Below, in pieces: positions 9,684-18,493 of a DNA stretch of 64,000 bases; the stretch's first letter is position 1; each line of letters begins with the position of its first letter. The stretch is from G963665925 sp963676345 (GTDB lineage Bacteria; Bacillota; Clostridia; Peptostreptococcales; Acidaminobacteraceae): assembly GCA_963676345.2 (NCBI GenBank), contig CAXXTS010000004.1, positions 62,001-126,000 of the forward strand, given 5' to 3'. The position numbers and the translations under genes are program-made. Under the pieces are notes generated by a model. The model saw only the letters and a program-made list of their open reading frames with translations, was not told the DNA's origin and ran no database searches.

Positions 9684-10046
9684 TTACTTAAGTTCTACTA
9701 CAGCGCCAGCTTCTTCAAGCTTAGCTTTAATTTCTTCTGCTTCTTCTTTAGCTACTGCTTCTTTAACTGTTTCAGGCGCACCATCAACAAGAGCCTTAGC
9801 TTCTTTCAGGCCTAGACCTGTGATTTCACGAACAACCTTGATAACGCCAATTTTCTTAGCGCCAGCAGATGAAAGAACAACGTCGAACTCAGACTTTTCT
9901 TCTGCAGCTCCGCCAGCAGCTCCGCCAGCTACCATTACTGGTGCAGATGCAGATACGCCGAATTCTTCTTCACATGCTTCTACTAGTTCTTTGATTTCTA
10001 GGATAGACATACCCTTAATCGCTTCAATGATTTGATCCTTAGTCAT
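9684..10046 (-). CDS. rplL: 50S ribosomal protein L7/L12
   Basis: Stalk protein that recruits translation GTPases to the ribosome. It has 120 residues: an N-terminal dimerisation helix (TKDQIIEAIKGMSILEIKEL), a flexible Ala/Gly hinge (AGGAAGGAAEEKSEFDV) and the C-terminal factor-binding domain with KIGVIKVVREITGLGLKEAK. The ATG at 10046 follows GGAGGTG; the earlier in-frame codons overlap that site. It is cotranscribed with rplJ, 60 bp upstream. Confidence 0.97.
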   Translation of the reverse strand: MTKDQIIEAIKGMSILEIKELVEACEEEFGVSASAPVMVAGGAAGGAAEEKSEFDVVLSSAGAKKIGVIKVVREITGLGLKEAKALVDGAPETVKEAVAKEEAEEIKAKLEEAGAVVELK

Positions 10047-10106
10047 TTTAAGAACACCTCCGATATTCATATGTTACACAAATAAGTTTTTTACAAATTA
10101 AGTTTA

Positions 10107-10610
10107 TTACGCTTCTGCAGTTTCTTCTTTTTCCTTCGCAAGATTTGTCAGGAAGTAAGCGAAGTTTGATACAGGAGCCTTGATAGAACCCATGAAACGG
10201 CCGATAAGTTCTTCCTTTGATGGAAGATTGGCAATTTCAAGAATCATCTTGTTGTCGTAGTATACACTTTCAACAACGCCAGATTTAAGTTCTAGTTTTT
10301 CATGATCTTTCGAAAAATCTTTTACGATTTTCGCTGGAGCAACAGCATCTTCAATACCAAATGCAATAGCGTTTGGACCTGTAAGATCTGCTGATAGTCC
10401 CTCAAAATCCGTGTCTTTGATTGCAATTTTTACAAGATTGTTCTTGTAAACCTTGTACTCAACGTTAGCTTCACGGAATTTGTTACGAAGTTCAGTTACT
10501 TCTTCAACTGTAAGACCACGGTAGTCAACGACTACAGCTGATTGAGACTTTTCAAATTTTTCTTTGATTTCTTCAACAATCGCCTTCTTACGATCTAGAT
10601 TGCTTGACAT
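10107..10610 (-). CDS. rplJ: 50S ribosomal protein L10
   Basis: Base of the ribosomal stalk; binds 23S rRNA and several L7/L12 dimers. It has 167 residues, a normal length, with the family segments VVVDYRGLTVEEVTELRNKFRE and YKVYKNNL near the N-terminus, and a C-terminal helix that carries L7/L12 (FAYFLTNLAKEKEETAEA). The start has GGAGGTGGACTG upstream. The L10-L12 complex is known to repress its own mRNA through the leader found just upstream. Confidence 0.97.
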   Translation of the reverse strand: MSSNLDRKKAIVEEIKEKFEKSQSAVVVDYRGLTVEEVTELRNKFREANVEYKVYKNNLVKIAIKDTDFEGLSADLTGPNAIAFGIEDAVAPAKIVKDFSKDHEKLELKSGVVESVYYDNKMILEIANLPSKEELIGRFMGSIKAPVSNFAYFLTNLAKEKEETAEA

Positions 10611-10653
10611 CAGTCCACCTCCTTAAAAAAGCAGTTTTCTGGCATCAATAAAA

Positions 10654-10783
10654 CAGCCTCTCTAATTCTTAGTTAAATGTAGAGAGGCTGGCTCATGCTA
10701 TTTTCACGAACGCATTTATTAATACCTCGGTAGGAAATTAAGCTTACGCACCTACTGTCTACGGTGTGTATTCATTTTTCAAA
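10654..10783 (-). ncRNA. L10 ribosomal protein leader with attenuator
   Basis: The minus-strand transcript contains the paired blocks ACCGTAGACAGTAGGTG and TTTCCTACCGAGGT typical of the L10(L12)-binding leader of Gram-positive bacteria. It ends in a strong hairpin, CAGCCTCTCT...AGAGAGGCTG (10654-10690) followed by TTTTAT. Binding of L10-L12 to the leader is known to lower rplJL expression, and the terminal hairpin suggests transcription attenuation here. Confidence 0.85.
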
Positions 10784-10790
10784 CAAGCAT

Positions 10791-10819
10791 ATTGTATAGT
10801 ACAGATGCCTGGTTGTCAA
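10791..10819 (-). promoter_or_regulatory. rplJL promoter
   Basis: TTGACA (10814-10819), a 17-nt spacer and TACAAT (10791-10796) sit just beyond the rplA stop. The start site would be near 10784, at the 5' edge of the L10 leader, which supports the assignment. Confidence 0.8.
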
Positions 10820-10837
10820 GTCTAATTTCGAAATAAA

Positions 10838-11530
10838 TTAGAATTGTACTGGGTTAAGCTTGATACCAGGACCCATTGTGCTTGTCATAGTAACACTTCT
10901 CAAATAAAGACCCTTTGCAGCTGCTGGCTTCGCCTTAACGATCGCTTCCATCAGTGCATCAAGGTTTTCAGAAAGTTTAGCATCATCGAAAGACACCTTA
11001 CCGATCACAACGTGAACGATATTTGTCTTGTCTAGACGGTATTCAACTTTACCTGCTTTGATTTCATTTACAGCTTTTTCGATATCAAATGTTACTGTAC
11101 CAGACTTAGGGTTTGGCATAAGACCTTTAGGACCTAGAACGCGACCCAGACGACCAACAAGGCCCATCATGTCAGGAGTTGCAACAAGTACGTCGAAATC
11201 AAACCAGTTTTCAGTTTGAATTTTTTGGATCATATCTTCAGCGCCTACGAAATCTGCGCCTGCAGCTTTAGCTTCTTCAGCCTTCTCGCCCTTAGCAATT
11301 ACGAGAACTTTTTTTGATTTACCAGTGCCGTGTGGCAGTACAATTGCACCACGAACCTGCTGGTCAGCGTGACGTCCGTCAACGCCCAGTTTAATGTGAA
11401 GCTCAACTGTCTCATCGAATTTAGCTTTAGCAGTTTGCTTCAATAGAGAAATTGCTTCAGCTGACTCATAAACCTTAGAACGGTCTACCAGCTTTGCAGC
11501 TTCAGCAGCTCTTTTACCTAGCTTTGCCAT
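10838..11530 (-). CDS. rplA: 50S ribosomal protein L1
   Basis: Mobile L1-stalk protein that helps eject deacylated tRNA. It has 230 residues with the signatures KFDETVELHIKLGVD, RGAIVLPHGTG, MGLVGRLGRVLGPKGLMPNPK and the C-terminal KGLYLRSVTMTSTMGPGIKL. The start follows AAGGAGG. It lies 61 bp downstream of rplK. A promoter for rplJL begins right after its stop, so rplKA and rplJL are partly independent units. Confidence 0.97.
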   Translation of the reverse strand: MAKLGKRAAEAAKLVDRSKVYESAEAISLLKQTAKAKFDETVELHIKLGVDGRHADQQVRGAIVLPHGTGKSKKVLVIAKGEKAEEAKAAGADFVGAEDMIQKIQTENWFDFDVLVATPDMMGLVGRLGRVLGPKGLMPNPKSGTVTFDIEKAVNEIKAGKVEYRLDKTNIVHVVIGKVSFDDAKLSENLDALMEAIVKAKPAAAKGLYLRSVTMTSTMGPGIKLNPVQF

Positions 11531-11591
11531 ATTACTTTACCTCCTTTGTGGTAATAGCGGTTTATTCCTCCCACGAGGATCGAAAAAAAAC

Positions 11592-12017
11592 TTACTCTTC
11601 TACGAGTACGCCCATTGAACGTGCAGTACCTGCGATCATGCGCATTGCAGATTCTACAGAAGCAGCGTTTAGATCAGGCATTTTTAGCTCAGCGATTTCT
11701 TGAAGCTGTGCTTTTGTGATTGTAGCGACCTTGTCTTTGTTCGGTACGCCAGAACCTGACTTGATGTTACATGCTTTCTTAATCAGTACTGCAGCCGGTG
11801 GCGTTTTAGTAATGAAAGAGAAAGATCTGTCTTGATAAACTGAAATTACTACAGGAATAATCATACCAGCTTGATCTGCTGTTCTTGCATTGAATTCCTT
11901 AGTAAATTGCATAATGTTAACGCCGTGCTGACCTAGTGCAGGACCTACCGGTGGAGCTGGAGTAGCTTTACCTGCAGGAATCTGAAGTTTGATCAGACCC
12001 ATAACCTTCTTAGCCAT
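11592..12017 (-). CDS. rplK: 50S ribosomal protein L11
   Basis: Protein of the GTPase-associated centre, needed for RelA-type stringent signalling and the target region of thiostrepton. It has 141 residues. The N-terminal proline-rich LQIPAGKATPAPPVGPALGQHG and the C-terminal rRNA-binding domain (AAVLIKKACNIKSGSG) are typical. The ATG has AAGGAGGTG upstream. It lies between nusG and rplA. Confidence 0.97.
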   Translation of the reverse strand: MAKKVMGLIKLQIPAGKATPAPPVGPALGQHGVNIMQFTKEFNARTADQAGMIIPVVISVYQDRSFSFITKTPPAAVLIKKACNIKSGSGVPNKDKVATITKAQLQEIAELKMPDLNAASVESAMRMIAGTARSMGVLVEE

Positions 12018-12063
12018 GCGTTACACCTCCTTGATAAAAATAACATTTGATATATTCAAGCTA

Positions 12064-12588
12064 TTATAGCTTTTGAACTTGTGAAAACTCGAGTTCTACT
12101 GGCGTTTCACGGCCAAACATTGATATCAGAACCTTCAGAGATTGTTTTTCTGGATGAATTTCTTCAACAACGCCTTCGAACGTATCGAACGGCCCAGACA
12201 CAACTCGAATCATGTCGCCAACTTCTACATCGATGCTGACAACTTGCCTTTCCTCAATGCCCATGTTCACCACTTCTTCATCAGTAAGTGGGATCGGTTT
12301 TGATGCCGGTCCAACAAATCCAGTTACGCCGCGCGTGTTACGAACAACATACCAAGACTCATCTGTCATAAACATTTTCACGATGCAATAACCCGGGAAA
12401 ATTTTCTTTAACTTGGTCTTTTTCTTGCCGTTCTTAACTTCTACGACTTCTTCTGTGGGAACAGCTACTTCGAGGATTATGTCTTCCATGCCTCTGTTTT
12501 CCACGATCTTCTCGATATTCGCTTTTACCTTGTTCTCGTGCCCAGAGTACGTATGGACAACATACCATTTCGCTTCTCTTTCAGACAT
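12064..12588 (-). CDS. nusG: Transcription elongation/antitermination factor NusG
   Basis: Binds RNA polymerase through its N-terminal NGN domain (KWYVVHTYSGHENKVKANIE, then FPGYCIVKMFM) and carries a C-terminal KOW domain (GDMIRVVSGPFDTFEGVVEEI) that contacts ribosomal S10 or Rho. It has 174 residues, a normal length with no insertion. It is followed by rplK after 46 bp and preceded by secE, as in most bacteria. Confidence 0.97.
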   Translation of the reverse strand: MSEREAKWYVVHTYSGHENKVKANIEKIVENRGMEDIILEVAVPTEEVVEVKNGKKKTKLKKIFPGYCIVKMFMTDESWYVVRNTRGVTGFVGPASKPIPLTDEEVVNMGIEERQVVSIDVEVGDMIRVVSGPFDTFEGVVEEIHPEKQSLKVLISMFGRETPVELEFSQVQKL

Positions 12589-12649
12589 AGATCCTAGCCT
12601 CCATCATAAGATGACGAAAGACTCGCCCTCCCATGTTAATACTTTTTAG

Positions 12650-12853
12650 TTACATAACCAGCTTCAGAAGGTTGTGGAATACTGAGTCAACAACCCAAAT
12701 ACCTGCAGTCATGAGGCCGCAGATAACCAAAACAACTGTAGTATATGACAGAAGTTCGTCTTTGTTTGGCCATGTTACTTTTTTTAATTCAGCACGTACG
12801 CCTTTGAAAAAGTTCTTGCTGCTTTTCGTTTGTGCATCAGTTTGTGCAGCCAT
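12650..12853 (-). CDS. secE: Preprotein translocase subunit SecE
   Basis: Small essential clamp of the SecYEG channel, 67 residues with one C-terminal membrane helix (TTVVLVICGLMTAGIWVVDSVF). The amphipathic segment KNFFKGVRAELKKVTWP carries the W-P motif of the family. I use the ATG at 12853, about 10 nt after AAGGA. An upstream in-frame GTG at 12862 is too close to that site. It lies between rpmG and nusG. Confidence 0.93.
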   Translation of the reverse strand: MAAQTDAQTKSSKNFFKGVRAELKKVTWPNKDELLSYTTVVLVICGLMTAGIWVVDSVFHNLLKLVM

Positions 12854-12900
12854 TCTCTTCACATCCTTCGGATTGATTTTTGTCTGCGCTTCAAGACAAA

Positions 12901-13050
12901 TTACTTTGTCTCTTTATGATCTGTGTGCTTCTTGCAGAATTTGCAGTATTTCTTCATTTCAACACGATCCGGAGTCGTTTTCTTGTTCTTTGTCGTGTTG
13001 TAATTTCTCTGCTTGCATTCTGTACATGCCAGCGTGATCTTCACTCTCAT
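12901..13050 (-). CDS. rpmG: 50S ribosomal protein L33
   Basis: A 49-residue zinc-ribbon ribosomal protein: MRVKITLACTECKQRNYNTT, then a segment containing TPDRVEMKKYCKFCKKHTDHKE. Four cysteines in two CxxC pairs mark the zinc-binding (C+) form. The start follows AGGAGGTGTC. It is the first gene of rpmG-secE-nusG and is preceded by a promoter. Confidence 0.95.
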   Translation of the reverse strand: MRVKITLACTECKQRNYNTTKNKKTTPDRVEMKKYCKFCKKHTDHKETK

Positions 13051-13144
13051 CCTGACACCTCCTAACTCAGATTATTTTTGTATTTATATAATCTATGCCG
13101 TATGTGTCTACGCACAACATACACCACTATAACATCACTAACTT

Positions 13145-13173
13145 AACCTATCACAAAGAAATAGGCGTGTCAA
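13145..13173 (-). promoter_or_regulatory. Promoter for rpmG-secE-nusG
   Basis: TTGACA (13168-13173), 17-nt spacer, TAGGTT (13145-13150), between the tuf terminator and rpmG. The -35 is consensus and the -10 is weaker. A second TTATAGT stretch about 30 bp nearer rpmG could be another -10. Confidence 0.5.
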
Positions 13174-13238
13174 TCATTTTTTCTGAGTCCATTTTGTATG
13201 TTTTAAAGAAGATGCTTCATGCTCTATTCAGACAATTA

Positions 13239-13262
13239 GAGGGCTAGGATTTCCCAGCCCTC
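13239..13262 (-). terminator. Terminator-like hairpin after tuf
   Basis: GAGGGCTGGG-AAAT-CCTAGCCCTC forms a 10-bp stem with one mismatch, 62 bp past the tuf stop. The following TAATTGTCTG has only a poor U-run, so termination strength is uncertain. Confidence 0.6.
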
Positions 13263-13324
13263 TTCATTTAATCATGTCATCATTCTTATTTAATGATACT
13301 CTTTGTTTCCTATATTATATAAGA

Positions 13325-14515
13325 TTATTCGATGATCTTAATTACAGAACCAGCGCCTACTGTACGTCCACCTTCACGGATAGAGAACTTTAGGCCTTCT
13401 TCTACTGCGATTGGTGCGATTAGCTCTACAACCATTTCGATGTTGTCACCAGGCATGCACATTTCTGTACCTTCTGGAAGAGCAATTGCGCCTGTTACGT
13501 CTGTTGTTCTGAAGAAGAACTGTGGACGGTAGTTGTTGAAGAATGGTGTATGACGGCCGCCTTCTTCTTTCTTCAGTACGTATACTTGTGCTTCGAACTT
13601 AGTGTGTGGGTTTACTGAACCTGGCTTAGCAAGTACTTGTCCACGCTCGATTTCAGTTCTCTGAACACCACGTAGTAGTGCGCCGATGTTGTCACCTGCT
13701 TGACCTGAATCAAGAAGCTTACGGAACATTTCAACGCCCGTTACAACAACCTTACGCTTTTCTTCTGATAGACCAACGATTTCAACTTCTTCTGATACGT
13801 TGATTACACCACGCTCAACACGGCCTGTTGCTACTGTACCACGACCAGTGATTGAGAATACGTCCTCTACTGGCATTAGGAACGGCTTGTCTACATCACG
13901 CTCAGGTGTTGGGATATATTCGTCGATAATGTCAAACATTTCAACAATTTTCTCTGCCCAATCTGCATCGCCTTCTAGAGCTTTAAGTGCAGAACCTTGG
14001 ATGATTGGCGTGTCATCGCCTGGGAAGTCGTACTCAGATAGTAGCTCACGGATTTCCATTTCTACTAGCTCAAGTAGCTCTTCGTCATCAACCATGTCAC
14101 ACTTGTTCATGAATACTACGATGTAAGGTACGCCTACCTGACGAGACAGAAGGATGTGCTCACGTGTTTGTGGCATTGGACCGTCTGCTGCTGATACAAC
14201 TAGGATAGATCCATCCATCTGTGCTGCACCTGTGATCATGTTCTTAACGTAATCGGCATGGCCTGGGCAGTCTACGTGTGCGTAGTGACGTGCTGGTGTT
14301 TCGTACTCAACGTGTGCAGTAGAGATTGTAATACCACGCTCACGCTCTTCTGGAGCCTTATCAATGTTTTCAAAGTCTACGCGCTCACCTAGTTGGTACT
14401 TGTCAAATAGCACCTTCGTGATTGCTGCTGTAAGAGTCGTCTTACCGTGGTCAACGTGACCAATCGTACCAATGTTAACGTGTGGCTTATTTCTTTCAAA
14501 TTTAGCCTTACCCAT
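13325..14515 (-). CDS. tuf: Elongation factor Tu
   Basis: Delivers aminoacyl-tRNA to the ribosome. It has 396 residues from the ATG at 14515 (GGAGG about 10 nt upstream), and the ORF extension upstream overlaps the tRNA gene and is not coding. The GTPase motifs are GHVDHGKTTL, the effector segment RGITI, DCPGH, NKCD and GSALK. Domain II/III segments such as GRGTVATGRVERG and the C-terminal GGRTVGAGSV are intact. A tRNA-Thr gene lies directly upstream and is probably cotranscribed. Confidence 0.98.
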   Translation of the reverse strand: MGKAKFERNKPHVNIGTIGHVDHGKTTLTAAITKVLFDKYQLGERVDFENIDKAPEERERGITISTAHVEYETPARHYAHVDCPGHADYVKNMITGAAQMDGSILVVSAADGPMPQTREHILLSRQVGVPYIVVFMNKCDMVDDEELLELVEMEIRELLSEYDFPGDDTPIIQGSALKALEGDADWAEKIVEMFDIIDEYIPTPERDVDKPFLMPVEDVFSITGRGTVATGRVERGVINVSEEVEIVGLSEEKRKVVVTGVEMFRKLLDSGQAGDNIGALLRGVQRTEIERGQVLAKPGSVNPHTKFEAQVYVLKKEEGGRHTPFFNNYRPQFFFRTTDVTGAIALPEGTEMCMPGDNIEMVVELIAPIAVEEGLKFSIREGGRTVGAGSVIKIIE

Positions 14516-14563
14516 TTCTAATTTCCTCCTTAAAGAATCCTCTAATTTTTCGTTTTTCTCAAA

Positions 14564-14640
14564 TGGAGCCCACAAGCGGACTCGAACCGCCGGCCTCCGC
14601 CTTACCAAGGCGACGCTCTAACCTCCTGAGCTACATGGGC
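14564..14640 (-). tRNA. tRNA-Thr (anticodon GGT)
   Basis: A 77-nt cloverleaf on the minus strand: acceptor GCCCATG/TGTGGGC, D-arm with AGCTC..GAGC, anticodon loop TTGGTAA (GGT), T-arm GGCGG-TTCGAGT-CCGC, discriminator T, and CCA encoded. It lies between sigH and tuf. Confidence 0.95.
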
Positions 14641-14662
14641 AGGTCATGCGACGCTTTAACAG

Positions 14663-15304
14663 TCAGTTCCGTACTTCAAGAAACCTCTCCAACTTACGTT
14701 TTACCCGCTGAAGTGCATTGTCAATCGATTTTACATGCCGATCTAAATGTTCTGCAATTTCCTGGTATGATTTTCCCTGAAGATAATCCGATAAGACCTC
14801 TTGTTCAAGGTCGCTTAACACTTCGCCAATCTTCGTTTCAATACTATGTACTTCTTCACGGGAAATAATCAGTTCTTCAGGATCTAAAATCCGCGCGCCT
14901 GCTAATACATCCATTAGCGTACGCTCAGACTCTTCGTCATAAATCGGTTTGTTGAGTGACACATAAGAATTCAGTGGTATGTGTTTCTGTCTTGTAGCTG
15001 TTTTAATGGCTGTGATGATTTGACGTGTGATACACAACTCAGCAAAAGCTCTAAAGGATGATATTTTTCCAGCTCTAAAATCACGAATGGCCTTAAAAAG
15101 CCCAATCATGCCTTCTTGAATAATATCCTCCCGATCAGCGCCTATTAAAAAATAAGAACGCGCTTTTGCTCGTACAAAATTCTTGTACTTTTTGATCAGG
15201 TATTCTGCTGCCTTATCGTCTCCGTCACGTGCAAGCGCAACGACTTCTTCTTCCAGTAGATCCTCATATGCTGTAATGTCGCCCACACGCACACACGGTT
15301 CCAT
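14663..15304 (-). CDS. sigH: RNA polymerase sigma factor SigH (sigma-30 type)
   Basis: Sigma-70-family factor that in Firmicutes drives entry into sporulation or stationary-phase genes. It has 213 residues. Region 2 is seen as DREDIIQEGMIGLFKAIRDF and FRAFAELCITRQIITAIKTA. Region 4 has LSDLEQEVLSDYLQGKSYQEIAEHLDRHVKSIDNALQRVKRKL with a helix-turn-helix. The position next to rlmB and mrnC is the conserved sigH context. The start at 15304 follows GGGGGGA. Its presence fits a spore-former, but sporulation itself cannot be seen here. Confidence 0.93.
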   Translation of the reverse strand: MEPCVRVGDITAYEDLLEEEVVALARDGDDKAAEYLIKKYKNFVRAKARSYFLIGADREDIIQEGMIGLFKAIRDFRAGKISSFRAFAELCITRQIITAIKTATRQKHIPLNSYVSLNKPIYDEESERTLMDVLAGARILDPEELIISREEVHSIETKIGEVLSDLEQEVLSDYLQGKSYQEIAEHLDRHVKSIDNALQRVKRKLERFLEVRN

Positions 15305-15365
15305 GGCAAATCCCCCCTGACCATTGAAACTAGCTGTTATAGAACTAGCTGAAAAGCCTGATTTT

Positions 15366-15394
15366 ATTATAACTCAATGGCAAATTAGCGTCAA
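15366..15394 (-). promoter_or_regulatory. sigH promoter
   Basis: TTGACG (15389-15394), 17-nt spacer, TATAAT (15366-15371), about 60 bp upstream of sigH. This is a near-perfect sigma-A promoter. Confidence 0.8.
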
Positions 15395-15507
15395 GATTTT
15401 GCACAGCTCTTTTCGCCATTTGTCAAGCGATTCGGTATCTCTTATATTCTTCAGTTGTATAAGTGTTTTAGGCCATCCTGCTTTAGTCAGAATTTCACCC
15501 TTATTGC

Positions 15508-16248
15508 TTACTTCCCGCTTTGATTTTGACGTACTGCTTCATACATCAAAACAGACGCTGCAACAGATGCATTCAGCGACGTTACCTCACCCAGCATTGG
15601 AATGCGTACGAGAAAGTCACAAGTTTCCTTGACAAGACGACTCATGCCTTTGCCTTCGCTACCAACAACAATGGCAAGTTTGCCCTTCATGTCCTGCTCG
15701 TAGTGGAAGCGTTCGCCGTCCATATCTGCACCGACAATCCATATGCCGCGTTCTTTCAAAGCCTTCATTGTCTGAACCAGATTTGTCACCTTACACACTG
15801 GTGTATACTCCACAGCGCCTGCGCTGGTTTTGGCAACAACTGCAGTGAGCCCAACCGACCTGCGCTTTGGAATAACAACGGCATGTGCGCCCGTTGCATT
15901 CGCGGTTCTGAGAATGCTGCCCAAATTATGCGGATCGTTGATTTCATCACAAATAATGACATATGGCGCCTCACCATTTTGCTCAGCGCTATCTAAAATG
16001 GCATCCAAATCACCATATTCATAGGCTGCTACGTATGCCATGACACCTTGATGGTTATCTGACTCAGCCATCTGGTCAAGTTTTCTTCGATCAACTTCCT
16101 GAACGGGAATTTTTCTTTCTTTTGCCATGGCGATAATTTTGTGTATGGAGCCTTCCTTATTGCCTTTGGCAATTAAGATTTTGTCTACATCGCGCCCGGA
16201 CTTCAATATTTCAATAACAGGATTTCTACCTTCTATGATCCCTTTCAT
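15508..16248 (-). CDS. rlmB: 23S rRNA (guanosine-2'-O-)-methyltransferase RlmB-like (SpoU/TrmH family)
   Basis: A 246-residue SPOUT methyltransferase. The N-terminal substrate-binding domain begins GIIEGRNPVIEILKSG. The catalytic knot motifs are visible: ICDEINDPHNLGSILRTANATGA (motif 1), IVVGSEGKGMSRLVKE (motif 2) and IPMLGEVTSLNASVAASVLMYE (motif 3). The ATG at 16248 follows AAGGAG; the open frame extends eight codons further and overlaps the upstream gene. It is the last gene of cysS-mrnC-hypothetical-rlmB. Confidence 0.93.
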   Translation of the reverse strand: MKGIIEGRNPVIEILKSGRDVDKILIAKGNKEGSIHKIIAMAKERKIPVQEVDRRKLDQMAESDNHQGVMAYVAAYEYGDLDAILDSAEQNGEAPYVIICDEINDPHNLGSILRTANATGAHAVVIPKRRSVGLTAVVAKTSAGAVEYTPVCKVTNLVQTMKALKERGIWIVGADMDGERFHYEQDMKGKLAIVVGSEGKGMSRLVKETCDFLVRIPMLGEVTSLNASVAASVLMYEAVRQNQSGK

Positions 16249-16264
16249 ACCGTACTCCTTACTG

Positions 16265-16585
16265 CTACTCAAAAGCAGTTGTCTTTTCCTTTATATACTT
16301 CTCGCTCATCGGCACTACACCTAGAAAATAACGTCTTACTTTACCGACGTAAAGTTCTTCTTCATCTTCTGTTTTGATTTTCACTGAAACCAGACGCGAG
16401 ACAACGATATTATTGTCATAAATAAATCCGTTGTACTCTTCCTCAACTCGGTTTTCTACCCACTGAGCAAACTGAATTTCATGCTCATCGGTCAGTTTAA
16501 CAGGGTCCAGCACCATTGATTTGAGCAGGAGCAGTGCGAAGAGCACTACAATTGCAATAACATACATCTTTTCTCTACGATTCAT
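16265..16585 (-). CDS. Hypothetical single-pass membrane protein
   Basis: About 106 residues, no family recognised. It starts MNRREKMYVIAIVVLFALLL: a short basic N-terminus and one membrane helix, which by the positive-inside rule predicts the remaining 75 residues outside the cytoplasm. The soluble part has mixed beta-like segments (EYNGFIYDNNIVVSRLVSVK). It overlaps the end of mrnC by 11 nt and ends 16 nt before rlmB, so it is translationally tied to RNA-processing genes. Another in-frame ATG at 16597 is possible. Confidence 0.75.
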   Translation of the reverse strand: MNRREKMYVIAIVVLFALLLLKSMVLDPVKLTDEHEIQFAQWVENRVEEEYNGFIYDNNIVVSRLVSVKIKTEDEEELYVGKVRRYFLGVVPMSEKYIKEKTTAFE

Positions 16586-17057
16586 CTTCTTCGCCATCCT
16601 TTTTTTGAAGACGCATTTCATTTTCAATGCGTTCTCTGTTTTCTATGGCATGAATCGCTTTAATCATTATATCCTGTATCCGGTCCTTGTCTCCGCGCAG
16701 GAATAGTGCACCCATCATGGATTCGAAGCCTGTCGCATAACGATACTCCGACATGTTGGCATTGCGTGGTACGGATATAGATTTCTGATTGCGACCTCTA
16801 CGGATCATACCTTTTTCTTCATCTGTAAAAAAGTCATCCAGTGCACGTACTGCAAAAGCCTGTGCACTCGCATTTACAAATCCAACGGCCTTTTTATTGA
16901 GCTCGTTGACCATGCCCTTTCGCTTGTGGACGATATAGGTTCTTACATATAGGTCATAGACAGAGTCTCCTATATATGCAAGTACGAGGGGGTTCATCTG
17001 ACGTACCCCTGTCTCATCCATTGTTTCCATTCCAATCTTATCTAAAAATGATTCCAT
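16575..17057 (-). CDS. mrnC: Mini-ribonuclease 3
   Basis: A 160-residue RNase III-like enzyme without the double-stranded RNA-binding domain, known in Bacillus for maturing 23S rRNA ends. The catalytic helix PLVLAYIGDSVYDLYVRTY matches the family, as do GRNQKSISVPRNANMSEYRYATGFESMMGALFLRG. It lies 11 bp after cysS and overlaps the next small gene, the normal cysS-mrnC-rlmB arrangement. Confidence 0.93.
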   Translation of the reverse strand: MESFLDKIGMETMDETGVRQMNPLVLAYIGDSVYDLYVRTYIVHKRKGMVNELNKKAVGFVNASAQAFAVRALDDFFTDEEKGMIRRGRNQKSISVPRNANMSEYRYATGFESMMGALFLRGDKDRIQDIMIKAIHAIENRERIENEMRLQKKDGEEDES

Positions 17058-17068
17058 TCAACACTCCA

Positions 17069-18469
17069 TTACTTCTTTGCGTATGACCATTTAACACCCT
17101 GAGGTGTATCCTCAAGCACTATACCGCGTGCCTTTAATTCATCACGAATTTTGTCAGCTTCAGCCCAGTTCTTTGTAGCTCTGGCTTCTTGGCGTCTCTC
17201 AATAAGCGCTTCAATTTCCGCATCGATATCGCCTTTTTCTCTGCTGAGAAAGCCCAGTACATCCGTTAGTTCTCCTAGAAGATCAAGTGCGTATTGTACG
17301 AGCGCTGCTGATGCCTCTGAGTTCACCTGTACATTGATATCCCGTACGAGTTCAAAAATGGCTGCAATGGCATCTGCTGTATTCATATCATCATCCATTG
17401 CTTCAATGAACTTATCCCTGTATACTGCCAGGGCATCGACAATTTCTTTTTCGCCATCTATATGATTTAGTTCACGGGCATGCTCTAAATAGTACTCCAA
17501 ATTTTCTTTGGCATTGTAAAGACGCTCTAGGCCATTTTCTGCAGCTTGAATTAAGTCTCTACTGAAGTTGATTGGATTACGGTAATGGGCAGACAGCATA
17601 AAGAAACGAATGACTTCTGCATCGTACTCCTCTAAAATTTCACGCACTGTGAAGAAGTTGCCCTTTGACTTAGACATTTTTTCGTTGTTAATATTGATAT
17701 AACCATTGTGAATCCAATAATTCACATAAGCTTTACCTGAGTACGCTTCTGATTGTGCAATCTCGTTCTCATGATGCGGGAAGATCAAATCTTGGCCACC
17801 AGCGTGAATATCAATGGTTTCTCCAAGGAACTTTGTACTCATTACTGAACATTCAATATGCCAACCCGGACGCCCTTCACCCCAAGGACTTTCCCATGCG
17901 GGCTCACCCGGTTTTTTTGCTTTCCAAAGAACAAAATCAGCAGGATGCTTTTTGCGGGAGTCTACATCGATTCTTGAACCCATTTCCAGCTCATCGATAT
18001 TTTGACCTGAGAGTTTTCCGTATCCATTAAAAGCCGCTGAATCAAAGAAGACATCCCCCTGCGAAGCGTAGGCATAGCCTTTGTCAATAAGCACCTCAAT
18101 GAAACGAATAATATCTTCCATTGTCTCTGTTACTTTAGGATGATGTGTTGCACGGTTGACACCGAGTGCATCTGCATCCTTAAAGTACTCACTGATATAT
18201 TTCTCACTGATTTCCAGTGAAGAAACCCCTACTTCATTGGCTTTCTTGATGATTTTGTCATCCACATCTGTAAAGTTTTGAATATAATTCACCTTGAAGC
18301 CTCTATACTCAAAATACCTTCTGAGGATATCAAATACAATAAACGGTCGGGCATTTCCTATATGAAAAAAATTATAAACGGTCGGACCGCATACATACAT
18401 TTTAACTTCGCCAGGGGTAATGGGCACAAACTCTTCTTTTTGCCTTGTCATGCTGTTATAAAGCTTCAT
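17069..18469 (-). CDS. cysS: Cysteinyl-tRNA synthetase
   Basis: Charges tRNA-Cys. It has 466 residues. Class I motifs are present: FHIGNARPF (HIGH) and EKMSKSKGN (KMSKS). Zinc ligands fit MYVCGPTVYN, HIECS and PHHENE. The C-terminal anticodon-binding part follows. The ATG at 18469 has AAGGAG 8 nt upstream, while the frame opens six codons earlier without a site. Expression should be set by the T-box leader directly upstream. Confidence 0.97.
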   Translation of the reverse strand: MKLYNSMTRQKEEFVPITPGEVKMYVCGPTVYNFFHIGNARPFIVFDILRRYFEYRGFKVNYIQNFTDVDDKIIKKANEVGVSSLEISEKYISEYFKDADALGVNRATHHPKVTETMEDIIRFIEVLIDKGYAYASQGDVFFDSAAFNGYGKLSGQNIDELEMGSRIDVDSRKKHPADFVLWKAKKPGEPAWESPWGEGRPGWHIECSVMSTKFLGETIDIHAGGQDLIFPHHENEIAQSEAYSGKAYVNYWIHNGYININNEKMSKSKGNFFTVREILEEYDAEVIRFFMLSAHYRNPINFSRDLIQAAENGLERLYNAKENLEYYLEHARELNHIDGEKEIVDALAVYRDKFIEAMDDDMNTADAIAAIFELVRDINVQVNSEASAALVQYALDLLGELTDVLGFLSREKGDIDAEIEALIERRQEARATKNWAEADKIRDELKARGIVLEDTPQGVKWSYAKK

Positions 18470-18493
18470 ACAACATACTCCTTCCATAAAAAT

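Noticed and set aside
13065..13320. tRNA-Trp expected near rpmG/secE in many Clostridia
   Set aside because: No cloverleaf could be drawn; only a promoter and the tuf terminator are present.
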